DNA of 64,000 nucleotides, from NCBI GenBank assembly GCA_964019335.1, contig OZ025746.1, forward strand, positions 1 through 64,000. The letters run 5' to 3'. The translations under genes were made by a program, and so were the position numbers. This stretch comes from Diplonema japonicum (Eukaryota > Euglenozoa > Diplonemea > Diplonemida > Diplonemidae). How positions within the stretch are numbered: the stretch's first letter is position 1; each line of letters opens with the position of its first letter. Positions 25,812-37,700 of the stretch are shown in pieces. A model generated the notes under the pieces. It did no database searches, was not told the DNA's origin, and worked only from the letters and a program-made list of their open reading frames with translations.

Positions 25812-27449
25812 CTACGCCTCATCTGAAACGAGAGCGCCGGTGTTTATATTCTTGAAACCGAACCCGTACTTCAAAGAGCCATCCAGCACCATCTCATAGT
25901 CGGTGAGCCAGAAGGTGGGGTGCGCCGTGCGCACGATCCTCTTCGGCTTTCTCTTGGTGCCGTCCGCGTTGCTCAGGTTGCAGTACCTCTCCTTGTACGC
26001 CATGATGCCTTTGTTCAAATTGGGGAGGATGTTGGATAGCATCAAAGCCCATCCCTTGTCGTCGCTGGTTCTGCTGTGCTTCTTGAGCATGTACGTCAAG
26101 GGGGGCAGCTCGAACAACAGCTCCTGCTTGCAGTCCAGGAGCGAACCCGACCTGGGAGGTGTGGCCCCGCCCCAGTCACCAGGCACCCTGTACTTCGACC
26201 AGTGAATGTAATGCAGCAAAGGTGCGTTGTTATCTACTTCCCATTTCTTCTGCGGTGTTGCTGTGCCCCAGAAGCTCTCAGGGTAGGTCTTTCTGCCTAT
26301 CTCGGGTGTGAAGCAGTAGTGCAGCATACAAGGCAGCCCCTCCACACCAACAGGGTGCATCCCCAGAGGGTGGTGGTCGACCACAGGCTTGCTAATCTCA
26401 TACTTCCCGTCCCACAACCCATTCTTGCGCAGTGTTGGCTCTGCCACGTCGGGCCTGTCCCACATCCCGTCCCTCACAATGTGCGACCTGAGGTCCAGCT
26501 TCGCCATGCCGATGCTCATCCCGACCATCTCCGATACCCATTTCCCCCACACGCGGCGTGCCTCGATTGTGTACTGCACCCAGTAGGTGGACACGGCCAC
26601 CCAGTCGTCCCGGGTCATCATGTGTGGGGGACCAGGACAGAAGTCCTTCTTGCCAACGAGCGGCGGACAGTCCGGACAGATCTCGAGGTACTGTTTGTCC
26701 CAATCTTCGGACACCAGGTAATCATAGTACTGCCCGACAGGCCTGCCAGGGCGCACCTGTGGTGCGTAATAGAGCGGCTTGACAAACACCATGTCGGGGT
26801 CGAGAAGGCACAGGACGTCCTCATAGGGACGCGCAAGGGTGAGCCAGTACAGCACGGAAGCAGGGCGGTTGAGGGGGGCATAGGAGGACTTCGTGTTCTT
26901 AGGTCCAGGGACGGCAGAGGTGTCGATTTTAGGAGCGAAAAAAACAAAAAGCTTGTCGGTGTCAATGTTGCGGCGCTTAAGGAGCTTTAGATTAGTATGC
27001 GAGACGGCAGTCTCAGACACACAACCGCTGACGATGCGGGTGATGGCCCCGGGGTGATGCACCTCGAGCCAAGACCGCTCGAGGCCGAGGACCTGCCATA
27101 GGGAGTGCTGCGTGCAGTCGCATGTATAAAACAGGTGAATGCTGTCTTCCTGTGTGCCTGAGTACTTCCCCCCAGGGTACACCCTTTCACGCTGTGCCAT
27201 GTGTCCTTCGTTGATGCTACGCATCACATCGTCGACAGAAGGTGTCCGCTGCAAGTACTTCACGTCCTGAACGAGCTTGGCAAGCTTTGCTGCCTGCACG
27301 GCTTCCAAGTCCCTTTGCTGACTACGTGGGGGTACATGAACAGGCTGCGGTGGAGTGACGGGCACCTCATTCAACTGAACCAACACTGTGAACAGTACCA
27401 AGCAGTATAACCCGATTAGCATCCCTAACATTCTGCGGTTCATGGCCAT
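25812..27449 (-). CDS. Type II membrane peptidyl serine/hydroxyproline glycosyltransferase-like (545 aa)
   Basis: The ATG at 27449 opens a protein with a short cytoplasmic N-terminus and a membrane anchor at about residues 7-26 (MLGMLIGLYCLVLFTVLVQL), typical of Golgi glycosyltransferases. The lumenal part begins with a Pro-rich stem. IHLFYTCDC (104-112), SLWQVLGLERSW, PGAITRIVSGC (133-143) and the donor-binding LDPDMVF (216-222) follow the layout of plant and algal peptidyl serine alpha-galactosyltransferases and hydroxyproline O-arabinosyltransferases. I favour this family but cannot say which sugar or acceptor. It would modify secreted proteins, and several large ones are encoded nearby. 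The frame continues upstream of 27449 only through low-complexity sequence. Confidence 0.85.
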   Translation of the reverse strand: MAMNRRMLGMLIGLYCLVLFTVLVQLNEVPVTPPQPVHVPPRSQQRDLEAVQAAKLAKLVQDVKYLQRTPSVDDVMRSINEGHMAQRERVYPGGKYSGTQEDSIHLFYTCDCTQHSLWQVLGLERSWLEVHHPGAITRIVSGCVSETAVSHTNLKLLKRRNIDTDKLFVFFAPKIDTSAVPGPKNTKSSYAPLNRPASVLYWLTLARPYEDVLCLLDPDMVFVKPLYYAPQVRPGRPVGQYYDYLVSEDWDKQYLEICPDCPPLVGKKDFCPGPPHMMTRDDWVAVSTYWVQYTIEARRVWGKWVSEMVGMSIGMAKLDLRSHIVRDGMWDRPDVAEPTLRKNGLWDGKYEISKPVVDHHPLGMHPVGVEGLPCMLHYCFTPEIGRKTYPESFWGTATPQKKWEVDNNAPLLHYIHWSKYRVPGDWGGATPPRSGSLLDCKQELLFELPPLTYMLKKHSRTSDDKGWALMLSNILPNLNKGIMAYKERYCNLSNADGTKRKPKRIVRTAHPTFWLTDYEMVLDGSLKYGFGFKNINTGALVSDEA

Positions 27450-30400
27450 TTTTCTTTCTTTTCCTTCTTTTTTTATTTCCCCCGGGGGTGCAGGGAAGGG
27501 TGGGGGGGGGGGGGGGGGTCTGTTTTTAAAAAAAATTGTGTTTCTGTAAAAAGACGAAAAAAACAAAAATGAGGGGGGGGGTGGGAGGGAAAAAAGAAAA
27601 GAGAGGAAGAGGGGGGAAAATAAAATAAAAAACAAAAAAAAAGAGGACGGAGGGGGTATGGAAAAGATGGGGAAAAAAAAGAAATAAAACAACTAAAGGG
27701 AAAATAGAAAAGAAAAAGGGAAACCAAATAAAGGGGAACACCCTTAGAGACTAAGGGGAGGTAGGGGGAGGGATCGGACCAACCATAAAAAACCCATCAA
27801 AGGGCGATATTACATAAAGATTAAAGGCAGGGGAAGAAAATGGGGGGAAAAAAAAATTGCACGTAGAAACAAGGGGAAGGAGGATATCGTGGAGGAAGAA
27901 GGTATTTTTTTCTTTTTTTTTTTTTTTCTTTTGTTCTTTTTCATTTTATGAAAAATGTCCCCTTGATTCGTATTGATCTACTAGCTGTGCACAATGTATG
28001 GGTTTGGGGAGGAGGGGAGGGGAGGAAAGAAGAAAAAAAAAAAAAAAAAAAAAGTAATTTGGGGTTTTTTTTTTTTTTTAACGCGTATAGTTTCTACACA
28101 TGAAAAGGGATAAGAGTGGTGCCAAATCTTTATTGGCAAGCATTCATTACTTTGCAAATACGGGAGAAATCTTGGGGGACTAGGGGGAATGGGAAGAGCA
28201 CGTAAAAAGAAATTTGTGTTTTTTTTTTTCTCTTTTTTTTCTTGTGGCGCTTAGGCCCGCTCTGCGAGTGTCGTATCCCACCGTTGTTGCTATTTTTTTT
28301 TTTTTTTTTCGATCCATTCCTTTGTTCCTAAAAAAAATTATTTTCTTCCGTTATTAGGGAGGGAGGGGGGTTCCCTTGAGGAACTCGAGACAACTTCACA
28401 AAAAAAAGGAATCAAATATTAATTTGGAAAAAAAAAAAAAATTAAAAAAAAAACACGAGGGAAAAAAAAAAAAAAGATATCACCACTTTTAGAGACACAA
28501 TCCTCCTTGAGAGCCTGCAAAAGTAAGTGAAAATAGAAGGACGGGCGAAGAAGAAGGGAAAAGAAAAAAGAAGAAAAAGACATAGAAACTACCCGCCCAT
28601 TGGTAACGGCAATCGTTGAAGATCCCACTTTGGGCTAAGTTTTTTCTTTTTTTTTCCTCTTTTTTTTTTTTTCAATGTCGGGGAAGGTGAAATGTTTTTT
28701 GCTATTTTCTTTTTCTTCTTTTTTTTTAAAAAAAAAAAAAAAAACTTTGGCATGCAAGACGAGGGGTGTTGAGGGGGGGGAAGGGAGGGGAAGGGAATAA
28801 AAAAAATTCACTATTGATGAAGGGAGAGAGGAAATATTTCTTTTTTTTTTAAAAAAAATCTCTTTTTTTCTTTTTTTTCCCCCCCTCTTTAGCCCATGCA
28901 CATAAAAGGGGGAAAAAGAAGAAGAAAAAAAGAAAAAAAAGAAAAAAAAGGGGGGGAGGGGGAAAGAAGGGCCAAAGGGGATTGCGGGGGGTGGAAAATA
29001 AGGGATAAGGAATAGAAATACATTAAGAGAAATGCAAAAAAAAAAAAAAGGGGGAGGGACAAGCAAAAAAAAAAAAATCTCTCTGTATATCTTCTGTTCT
29101 TTTTTTTTTTCCTCCCCAAAAGACAAAGAAGCAAATCTTTAAAGAAAGGGGGTGGGGGGTAGGAAGGGCATGGGGAAATTGCTATTGAGGAAAGAAGAGA
29201 GGAAAGGGAAGCATCAAAAAAAAAAGAAAGAAAGAAAAAACCAGGACCAAAACCCACCACAGTTCTGACCTTTGATTTTTTTTCCCCCCTCCGTTTTTTG
29301 AGTTGCACCTCTATGTTTTCATCCTCCACCCAAAGCAGTACCTTTTAAAAAAAAAGGGAGGGAGACAGTGCCATTGAAAAAAAAAAAAAGAAAGAAGATA
29401 CAATAAAGAATAGTCACGATCGGACCCACCACAGCCCTGCACGATTTCTCCTTTTTTATGTTCTTCTTCTTTTTTTTTCTTTTTTTGCTTTTTTTTTGAG
29501 TTTCAGTCTTTCCCTCTCTTTTCTTTCTTGCCCCCCTTGGTTTTTCCTTTCGTTCTCACTTCTTTATTTTTTTTTTTCTGTTTTTCGTTTTTTTTTTTTT
29601 AAATTACATTTGATAAATACCGAAGCAAAGGGGACACCCTCCCTATTGCTTTTTTTCCCCCTTAAGTTCCTCCCCACTTTCCCCTCTTTTTTTTTTCTTC
29701 GTTTTTTTTTTTTTTTTTTTTTTTTTTTCTTCTTCATTTTTTTTTCTTCGTTCGGCGAACCAATGACCCTTCTTCTTCTCGCACAGGTGCAGAAATAGGG
29801 GGAAAAAGAGATGGGGGGGGAGGGGAGGGAGGGGGGGAATCATCATTCTTTTCTGATCCCTCTTTTGCCGAAAAAGGAAGAAAAAAAAAAAACTTGTATT
29901 GTTGTCATGTGCATGGAAGAAAGAAGAAAAAAAAAAGAAAAAAAAAGAGGGGAAAAGAAAAGCTGGCATGACGGATCTAACCCACAACAGCCCTAAAACC
30001 CCATAGAAAAAAAAAAATACAAGAGTAACTGAAGGACGAGGCTATTTCTTGCTCTAGACCGATTTTCTTACCTTTTTTTTTTTTCGATACTAGAAAGCTT
30101 AGAAAATAAACAGTAAAATACCCACCAGATTCAGCGGGGCAATAAAAAAAAAAAAAAAAAAAAAAAAAAACAGAAGAAGCCACACTAAAATGACCATTCT
30201 CGCCATCGCCGTTTAAGGCTTTGGGGCGTAGGGGAATAAAAAAAAAAAAAAAAAGTACAAAAAGTGAGCTAACGGCTGACCTCTAAATGCAGGGAAATAA
30301 AAAGAAAAAAAAAGAAAAAAATCACGCATACACAAGAAAAGCCCCCCTCAACCCCTCCCAAGATGCCAAAGCAGTAAATTGTTGATTTTTTTGTTTCCCC

Positions 30401-30545
30401 CTTCCTCCCCCCCCCCCCCCCTCCTCTCCTATTTTTTTGAGGAGAGTTGGGGGGGGGGGGGGGAAAGTGTGTTTTCTTTTTTTCTTTTTTTTTTTTCCAA
30501 AAAATATTTTTTCATTTTTTTTTCTTTTTTTTCCACGTCCCTGTG

Positions 30546-30577
<32 letters not shown>

Positions 30578-30634
30578 CAGAGTAAGTAGTGTGGAAGAAA
30601 GAAATTTTAAAAAAGGGGGAAAAGTTCAGGATTT

Positions 30635-30665
<31 letters not shown>

Positions 30666-30791
30666 GAGAAAAGGATTTACGGTTCGAAGGAAATGTGGGG
30701 ACACAACAGCAGAGGGCTGCGCTAAAACGAAAAAAAACGAAAAAAAAGAAAAAAAAGGAGGAGAAAAAAAAAAACACAAAAGAAAGAGGAT
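27450..30791. other. Low-complexity spacer downstream of the giant gene
   Basis: About 3.3 kb dominated by A, T and G runs; all frames here are poly-Phe/Lys/Pro artefacts. A short motif, AACCCACMACAG-like, recurs at 29243-29266, 29418-29440 and 29973-29995, each after an A-rich stretch. GCCAAATCTTTATTGGC at 28120-28136 is a small hairpin. No RNA gene identified. Confidence 0.6.
29243..29995. repeat. Three copies of a short dispersed motif
   Basis: On the minus strand: AGAACTGTGGTGGGTTTTGG (29262-29243), AGGGCTGTGGTGGGTCCGAT (29437-29418) and AGGGCTGTTGTGGGTTAGAT (29994-29975). They share CTGTKGTGGGT and lie beside A-rich tracts. They may be remnants of a decayed short repeat. Confidence 0.45.
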
Positions 30792-31760
30792 CTATTGCAC
30801 TGAGACGTTCTTCTTTTCTTCGGGAGAAAGCAGATCAGCACCACCATCTTCCATCTCGAAATCGTTGAACTTCTTTGCCTTTGTGTTGCTCTCAGCATCG
30901 TCCTTCTCCTTCTTGCCCTTAATAAGCATGAAGAGGAGGTACCCAATGAGCAAGCCGAAGAGAACCCACAGCACAATGATAAGAGCGGCCGGGAGGCACG
31001 CCTCACCAAGTCGAAGACCTTCACAGCATTCTTCACCATTCCCAGGTGCTGGCTGAACGCTTCCTGTCTCGTCATTAGGCGCACCCTGAACCACCATAGT
31101 GGTGTTGAAGCTGTTGTCAGCGTTGTGTGACTTCACAGGGATCCACCCATTCACGTTGCCGTTCTTCCAGCACACTGTGTAGTCACGGTCGGCCTCGTCA
31201 GCAACCTCCCACTTCATGGTAACATTGACCAGAAGTTCCATCTGGCTCTTGGGTTCAAGAGTGGCGTTGTTCTGGACCACTGCTTGGCAGGCTTCGTTCA
31301 CCTCCAGTGCTTCGCCAGCCTCCATTGTGCACTCGGGTGGGACATCCACTGTGCAGTCCTGGTCGCCCTTCACGATCTTGATCTTCCTGGTCTCGCTGTT
31401 CTCAGGTGTTGAGTCGAAGCACCCATGCACAATGTATGTGAAGGGTTCGTTCTTCAACGGCCTCAGCGGGAAGGTGGTGTACCATGTGGGCATCGCAGGG
31501 GCGCACGATCTCATCTCGCAGAAGCTTCCGCCCCAACCGCTGTTGCACAGGCATGCGCCGTTCGCGTCGCATGTCCCCCTGTTGTTGCAAAGGTCCTCGG
31601 AGCACACCTCGCACGTGCCGCTCGGAGTGGGCGTGATACAGATGTCGCAGTTAGCACCGCCCCAGCCGTCATTGCACTTGCAGCAGCCGTCCGCCTCGCA
31701 TGCTCCGTTCTTGCACGTTGCGCTGCACAGGTTCACACACTTGTCGTTCTTCCACTCGCA
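30792..31760 (-). other. C-terminal membrane anchor region of the giant protein
   Basis: Two EGF-like units (CKNGACEADGCCKCNDGWGG and CNNRGTCDANGACLCNSGWGG) at about 31740-31510 are followed by a domain of about 170 residues with Asn-x-Thr sequons (NVT, NTT, NAT) and paired cysteines. The transmembrane helix (about 31000-30930) is followed by KGKKEKDDAESNTKAKKFND and an acidic tail ending NVSVQ. No known cytoplasmic signalling motif is seen. Confidence 0.8.
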
Positions 31761-34700
31761 TGTGTCGGCTGCGTTACAGCGTGTCGGCGTACTGAAGAGC
31801 GAGCACTTCGCGTCCTCCATCGGGATGCACGTGCTGTTTGTGCTGATCCACTGGCACTCCACGTTGTCGGGGTTGTTGGTGCACTGGTCGTTGCTGAGGT
31901 AGAACTCGCACTGGCTGCGCGGCTTGCACACGTCTTCTGGGGTCCACTTGCACTTCGGGGACTCCGTGCACTGCGTCTCGACGGTGTGGCTGCTGCACTG
32001 ACGGAGGTCAATGCACTTCTTAGTTGCGTCTTCCCACTCACACGACGCCTGTGAGTTACAGCTGGGCTTCTCCCTGTGCAGGAAGCACCCGCTCGAGGCC
32101 TCGCAGACGTTGTCTTTCCACTGGCAGATGGCGAAGTCGTCGCACAGGTCTTCCGTGGGGTGCGTGCTGCACGCGTTGTCGCACCTCGGCGTGCTGGTAG
32201 TGGTGAACCACTCGCAGCTGCTGTTGGCTCTGCACTCCGACTCGCTTGGGATGGCAACGCAGCCCTTGTCGACGCACTTCTCAACGTCGCCGTTGGCAGT
32301 TGTGACCACGATCCAAGTGCACATGGGGTCCTGAGAGCATGTGGGGGCAGCAACGTGAGCAGGGCAGCCCGTCTTGTCAACGCACAGCTGCTTGTTGTCA
32401 TCCCACAGGCAGACGTTGTCATTCTCGCAAGAGGCGATCGGGTAATCAGCACCCATGTGCTTAACACAGCCCGTCTGGGGCTCGCACACACCTGACACGG
32501 TGTCCCATTGGCAGATAACCTCAACATTGCACGTCCCCTGGTCGGGGTAAGCGGCACAGTTCTTCTTGATGCAAGTGTCCATGAACCACACGCAAGTAGT
32601 CGAGTCACCGCACTTGGTGGCATCAGCTGTATGGGGTGGGGTGTATTAATAATGTATATACCAATGAGGGCACAGCCCTTCTTGTCTTCGCACTCACCGG
32701 AAGCGGTGTTCCACACGCACACGAAGTCGTCAGCGCAAGACTTCTGCGACAAGTGCACGCTGCACCTCTTCTTGTCATTGCACCTGCGAGTGAATGTTAT
32801 GGGTGCAAACGCAACATACTTGAGGTTGGTGGTGTCCCACCGGCACGCAATATCATCGTCACACGGGCTCTCGTACTTGTGCTTGTGACACCCAACAGAG
32901 GGCTTGCAGAGGTCCTTAGAGCTACCAGAAGATTCAGCAACACTGTCCCACCAGCAAAGGGAATCGCTCGAGCACGTGCCGGTGTTCTTGTGATCACAGA
33001 CGGCCCTCTTGCACAGACCCTTGTCAGCGTTCCAGACGCAGTTGTCAGTTCCAGCCTTGGCAGTGCACTCAGTCTCACCGCACAACTCAGGGCAGATGCT
33101 GGGGAGGCAGGTCGCCTGGCTCTTGCTTGTAGACCACACACAGGCGGAGTCGATCATGCAGCTGTCGGTCGTGGGCCACGCGCTGCACAGTTTGTGGAGC
33201 GACTGACCGTGGGTGACAATGTAGTACCTGTGGTGTGTGTGGCGTTGTCATGTATCATACCCAATAGGAGTGTTCTCATTGCAGAGGCCTTCCAGGACGT
33301 CGGTCTTCAGCGAGTCCATGTCAACAGAAACGAAGTGTCCGTCAACAGGCTCAGACAGGATGGGCTTCAATTTCTTGTCCACCCTCAGATCCGCATTCGT
33401 AACACTTGTGAAACGTCTCAAAGCAACCCCGAATATCTGTGTAGTTGGTGTTGTGTAATGTGAATAGTCTGTGTACATACCTGAACGTTCAGCGCGTCGA
33501 GCAACAGGCGCGAGTCCTGCAGGTTGTCACCGTCGTCTATCTCACCAGAAGAAATGATGATCATTATCTTCTTCCTGTCATACGGCGACTTCTCGAAGAT
33601 ATAAGTACTCATCTCGAAGGCGTGCGCCAGGTAGTGCTGGCTGCTGCCGATCTGGTTAACTTCGTGCCAGTGCAGGTCATCGTATACCTCCTGGAACTTA
33701 CCGGTGAGGCGACCTGCCGCACCGACGCCAGTGGCGGTCCTCGTTGCGCTGTGGTACTTTGCGAACTGCACGAACGCCAACCTCATGCCGCTTGTGGAAG
33801 CGACAGACTTGATACCAATGTCAGCGGCCTCACCGGTGAGGGGCAGAGTGCTGGCCCAATCAGACACCATTTCCATCAACCCGAAGTAGCCGTTGGGGTG
33901 TCTGCCAAACGTCTGCGTCATAGTGTCAGAGCCATCCAGGAGCATGACGATGTCCATAGGCTCGCAGTTCGAGTAGATGGACGGGAAGCATGTTGTGTCG
34001 TCCTTGTTCCAGGTGCAGCCGGTGATCGCCTTGCACGCGCACTCCTCGGTGTTCATGCTGCACACCTTGACACCCTCCTCGCACTTGGGGTTCCCGTTCT
34101 CCGTCCACACGCAGCCATCAGCAACAGCATCATCGGACTCACATTTCGCCTTGCTCTCAACGTATTTCAAGCACTTCTTTTCACCGCACCTTGCAGGAGA
34201 GTGGTCTATGTGCCATTCGCACTTGTCGTTGGCAACACATTTCTTCTCGTCCGGGTACTGGATGCACTCGTTGATGACCTTGCAGGTGTCGCCCTCCCAC
34301 TTGCACTCGTAAGAGTGCTTCTCGCACTTGGCTTGTGTGTCGAAGACGCAGGGTTTGTGGATGCACTCCTTGGTGGCCTCGTTCCACAGGCATTCGGGAC
34401 GCATGCCACAAACATCGCTCTTGTAGTTGCACGGGTACACTATGCATTCACCACCCGCTGAGTCATCCCACTCGCAGCCGAAAATGTCAGCAAGGCACGA
34501 ATCCTCAGTAGTAGAGCCCACACAAGGCTTCTTGCCGCACAGGCTCTTGTCAACGTACCAGTGGCAGTTGTTCGACTCGCACGTGGCAGTGTCGGGGAAG
34601 TCGCACTCAAGCCTCCTCTCACAGAAAGTGCCCGCAGTGTTCCACTTGCAGCTGGCGCCAGTGTAGCTGTTGCACTCGGTCTCACCGCAGATCTTGTGGC

Positions 34701-37700
34701 ATTCCGCGAAAGTGCAGTGCAGTGTGCTGTCGTTCCAAGCGCAGTTGCTGTCGGCCTCGCACACCCTGGCGTCGTTGTAGAAGTCGCACGGCAAATGGAC
34801 GTGTTCCTTGGCAGCTGTCACAGTGTCGTAGTTCATCACAACTCCACCGAAGGTGCTGGTAGGGTCGCACAGTTTCATGAGCACCTGCTCCTTGAAGTCG
34901 TCCAGGGGCACGCTGAGCACGTGCTCTGACAGAGGCGTAGTGGCAATCTCCTTCAACGATTTCTCAGCCTCCATGTCCTCTGACGACCTTGTGCTGTACT
35001 TCCTCAAAGCAATACCAAACACCTGCACCTTTTGGTTTGCAAGCAGAACGCTGGCTGAACCAAGGTTGCTCACGTCTTGAATCTTGTTGTCTGCAATGAT
35101 AAGGAGGACCTTCTTTCTAGTTGGAGGCGAGTTCTGGAACAGCTCACCGGCCCAGATGAGGGACTTCGCGATGTAGGTGTCGCCGTGCATGAAGTGTGTT
35201 TCCTGCCAATCAAGGTCGGCCTCCAGCTCAAGGACAGCACCGGTCAACCTACCAGATGAACCAACACCGGGAGGCGACTTCTTAGGCTGGCCCTGGTTCG
35301 AGAACTGCACGAAGCCAACACGCACACCACCTTGCGCAGCAACGGAAGCGCTGCCCTGGACAGTCGATGCCTCCTTGGTGAGCGGCAATTCCTCGATCCA
35401 CATACGCAGAGCCTCAACAACACCGAAGTAACCGTGAGGGTGGTGGCCGAAGGAGCCAGACATGGAGTTAGACCCGTCAAAGAGCACCACAATGTCCATC
35501 ACAGGGCAGCCACCGAACTGCTGGGAAACGCACTTGGCGTTACCAGCAACCCTCGAGTCCCAGAAGCAGGTCTTCTGCTTCGAGCACTCGCAGCTGTCGA
35601 GCTTGTTGCAGTCTACCTTCTTACACTTCGAGTCAGTAGTGCTCCACAGGCAGCCCTTCTCCACAGCGCAGTCCTGTGTAGTCTTCTGTTGGGCGCACTT
35701 GCTCTCCTGGCACGTGCCCCACCACTCACAACCCTCGTGGTGGACACAATCGGCCTCGTCAGGGTACATCACACAAGGCTTAGGGCCACACTTGGAGGAT
35801 TCCCACAGGCAGCGGTCGTCGGACACACATGCAGTGATGCTAGTTGAGGTACACGGCTTCTCAACGCAGGCAACCCACGCAGGGCCGCTGCCTTCAAGGA
35901 TCGCATCCCACTGGCAAGTTGGGTCTTTTGCGCACGTGTCTGAAGTAGTGTACCTACAGGGCCTCGGTTCACAGGAGTCCGTTTCTTCCTTCCAGATACA
36001 GCCCTCAGCACCCTGCAAACAACCGTCTCTGCTCGTGTACTGGCACTCCTTCTCCTTGCAACCAAGAGCATTGTTAAGCTCTGCAATTGCACCCCATTCG
36101 CAGCCAGGGTCTTGACTGCACGACAGGATGTCGTCGTGGTAGCACAGCTCTTGTTTGAAGCATTCACCGCCAACCCATTGGCAGAGGTTGACGTGGTCGG
36201 CAGAGCACTCAGCCTCGGTACAGTGTGTCAGACAGCCAGATGATGCGCACGTCTGCAGACGGTCGTTCCACCTGCAAGACTTGTCTTTGTTGCAAGAAGA
36301 ACTGCCGAGGTACATGAGGCACGGGACAATAGTCTTCTTGGTCTGAGGAACACCCTCCTTCACTGCTGGCTTGGTGATTTCCTTTCCGAACAAGGAGTGA
36401 GGGTCGCACAGGCTGCTGAGCTTCTCCTTCATGTCATCAAGCTCGATGTTCGTCAAATGGTTAGAAGTCTCCTTGCTCACAATGAGCCTGGCACTTGCTT
36501 CAGCGTTCTGGTCCGTCTTGGTGTGCGCCGTGAGCGGTCTCAGCACAATACCGAATACCTGCACGCTCGACGACTTCAGCTTCGCCTCGGCTTCCGTCAC
36601 CTTGGCACCAATGTTAACTTCACCGTCGAGAATAATCAGCAGCACACGCTTCCTGCCTGAGCTCGTTGCGCCAAGGAACATGTCTGAGGCAATCTTCATG
36701 GCAGAGCCAGCATCCGATCCGTCGGCGTCCAGCCTGAACTTGCTGTGCCACGAAAGGTCATCGATGATCTCACTTTTGTCACCTGACAACCTCCCGCCAG
36801 TACCAACGCCGATGGGAGTTTTCCTGGCACCGGTGCTGAACTGCACGAAACCAAGACGAACACCAATGGGCGCCACACTCGACGCGGAAGCAGAGCTTCC
36901 AGTAAGGGGAAGCGTCTTAGACCAGTCAGCAAGGGTCTGCGTGAGGCCGTAGTACCCGTCTGGGTGACGGCCAAAGGCGTTGGTCATGGAGTTCGAGGAG
37001 TCGAAGGCAACGACGATGTCCATCACAGGGCAACCACCGAAAGCAAGGTTCAGGCACCCAACAGTCATCGACTTGCTGTTCATCACGTACGGCGTCGAAT
37101 CCCAGAAGCAGCCGTGGTCAGTCTTGCAGTCGCACGAGCCCTTGATCTTGGTGCAGTCCTTGTCTTTGCACTTGCTGGACGTCTCGTTCCAAGAGCACTT
37201 CAGTTCAGGATCGGCATTGCAAGTGTACTCGTTGGTGTACCTTCCGCAGTACTTCACAGAGCAAAGCGAAGGCGAACTGCCGGTGTCCCAATGGCATTCC
37301 TGGTCCAAGTCACAGCTAAACTCGTCGGGGTACTGTGTGCAAGCCTTGAACTGGCACCTGTTCTGCCACTCGCACCTGATGTCCTTGACACACTCTGTCT
37401 CGGTAGTATCTTTGCAGTGCACCTTTTCGCACTTGTCAGTGCCGTTCAGCCACACACACGTCGCGTCAGTGATGCAAGTCGCAGCGTCGACGTAGTTGCA
37501 AGTCTTGGGATCGCAGTGCTTCTTGGCCGAGTCCCACACACAGCCTTCTGGGTCGTATTCACAACTGTCCTCGGATTCGTGGTGGCACACCTTCTCAGTA
37601 CAAGTGTTGCTGACCCAGTCGCAGTAGTCCTTGGCAACGCACTCCTGTTGCGTGGGCATGCCACAAGGCGGCTGCTTGTAGCACGCCTTGTCAGCGTCAC

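Noticed and set aside
25730-25822. ATG at 25822 as start of the kelch-like gene
   Set aside because: It overlaps the stop of the upstream gene and adds an unlikely segment; ATG 25729 gives normal spacing.
27450-27692. Upstream extension of the glycosyltransferase
   Set aside because: Encodes Phe/Pro-rich low-complexity sequence; the membrane anchor follows directly after ATG 27449.
28419-30779. Poly-Phe and poly-Lys ORFs in the spacer
   Set aside because: Translations of T and A runs without coding character.
31733-33157. 474-codon minus ORF as a separate gene
   Set aside because: Its first part is exon 3 of the giant gene; after the intron at 32661 it reads the wrong frame.
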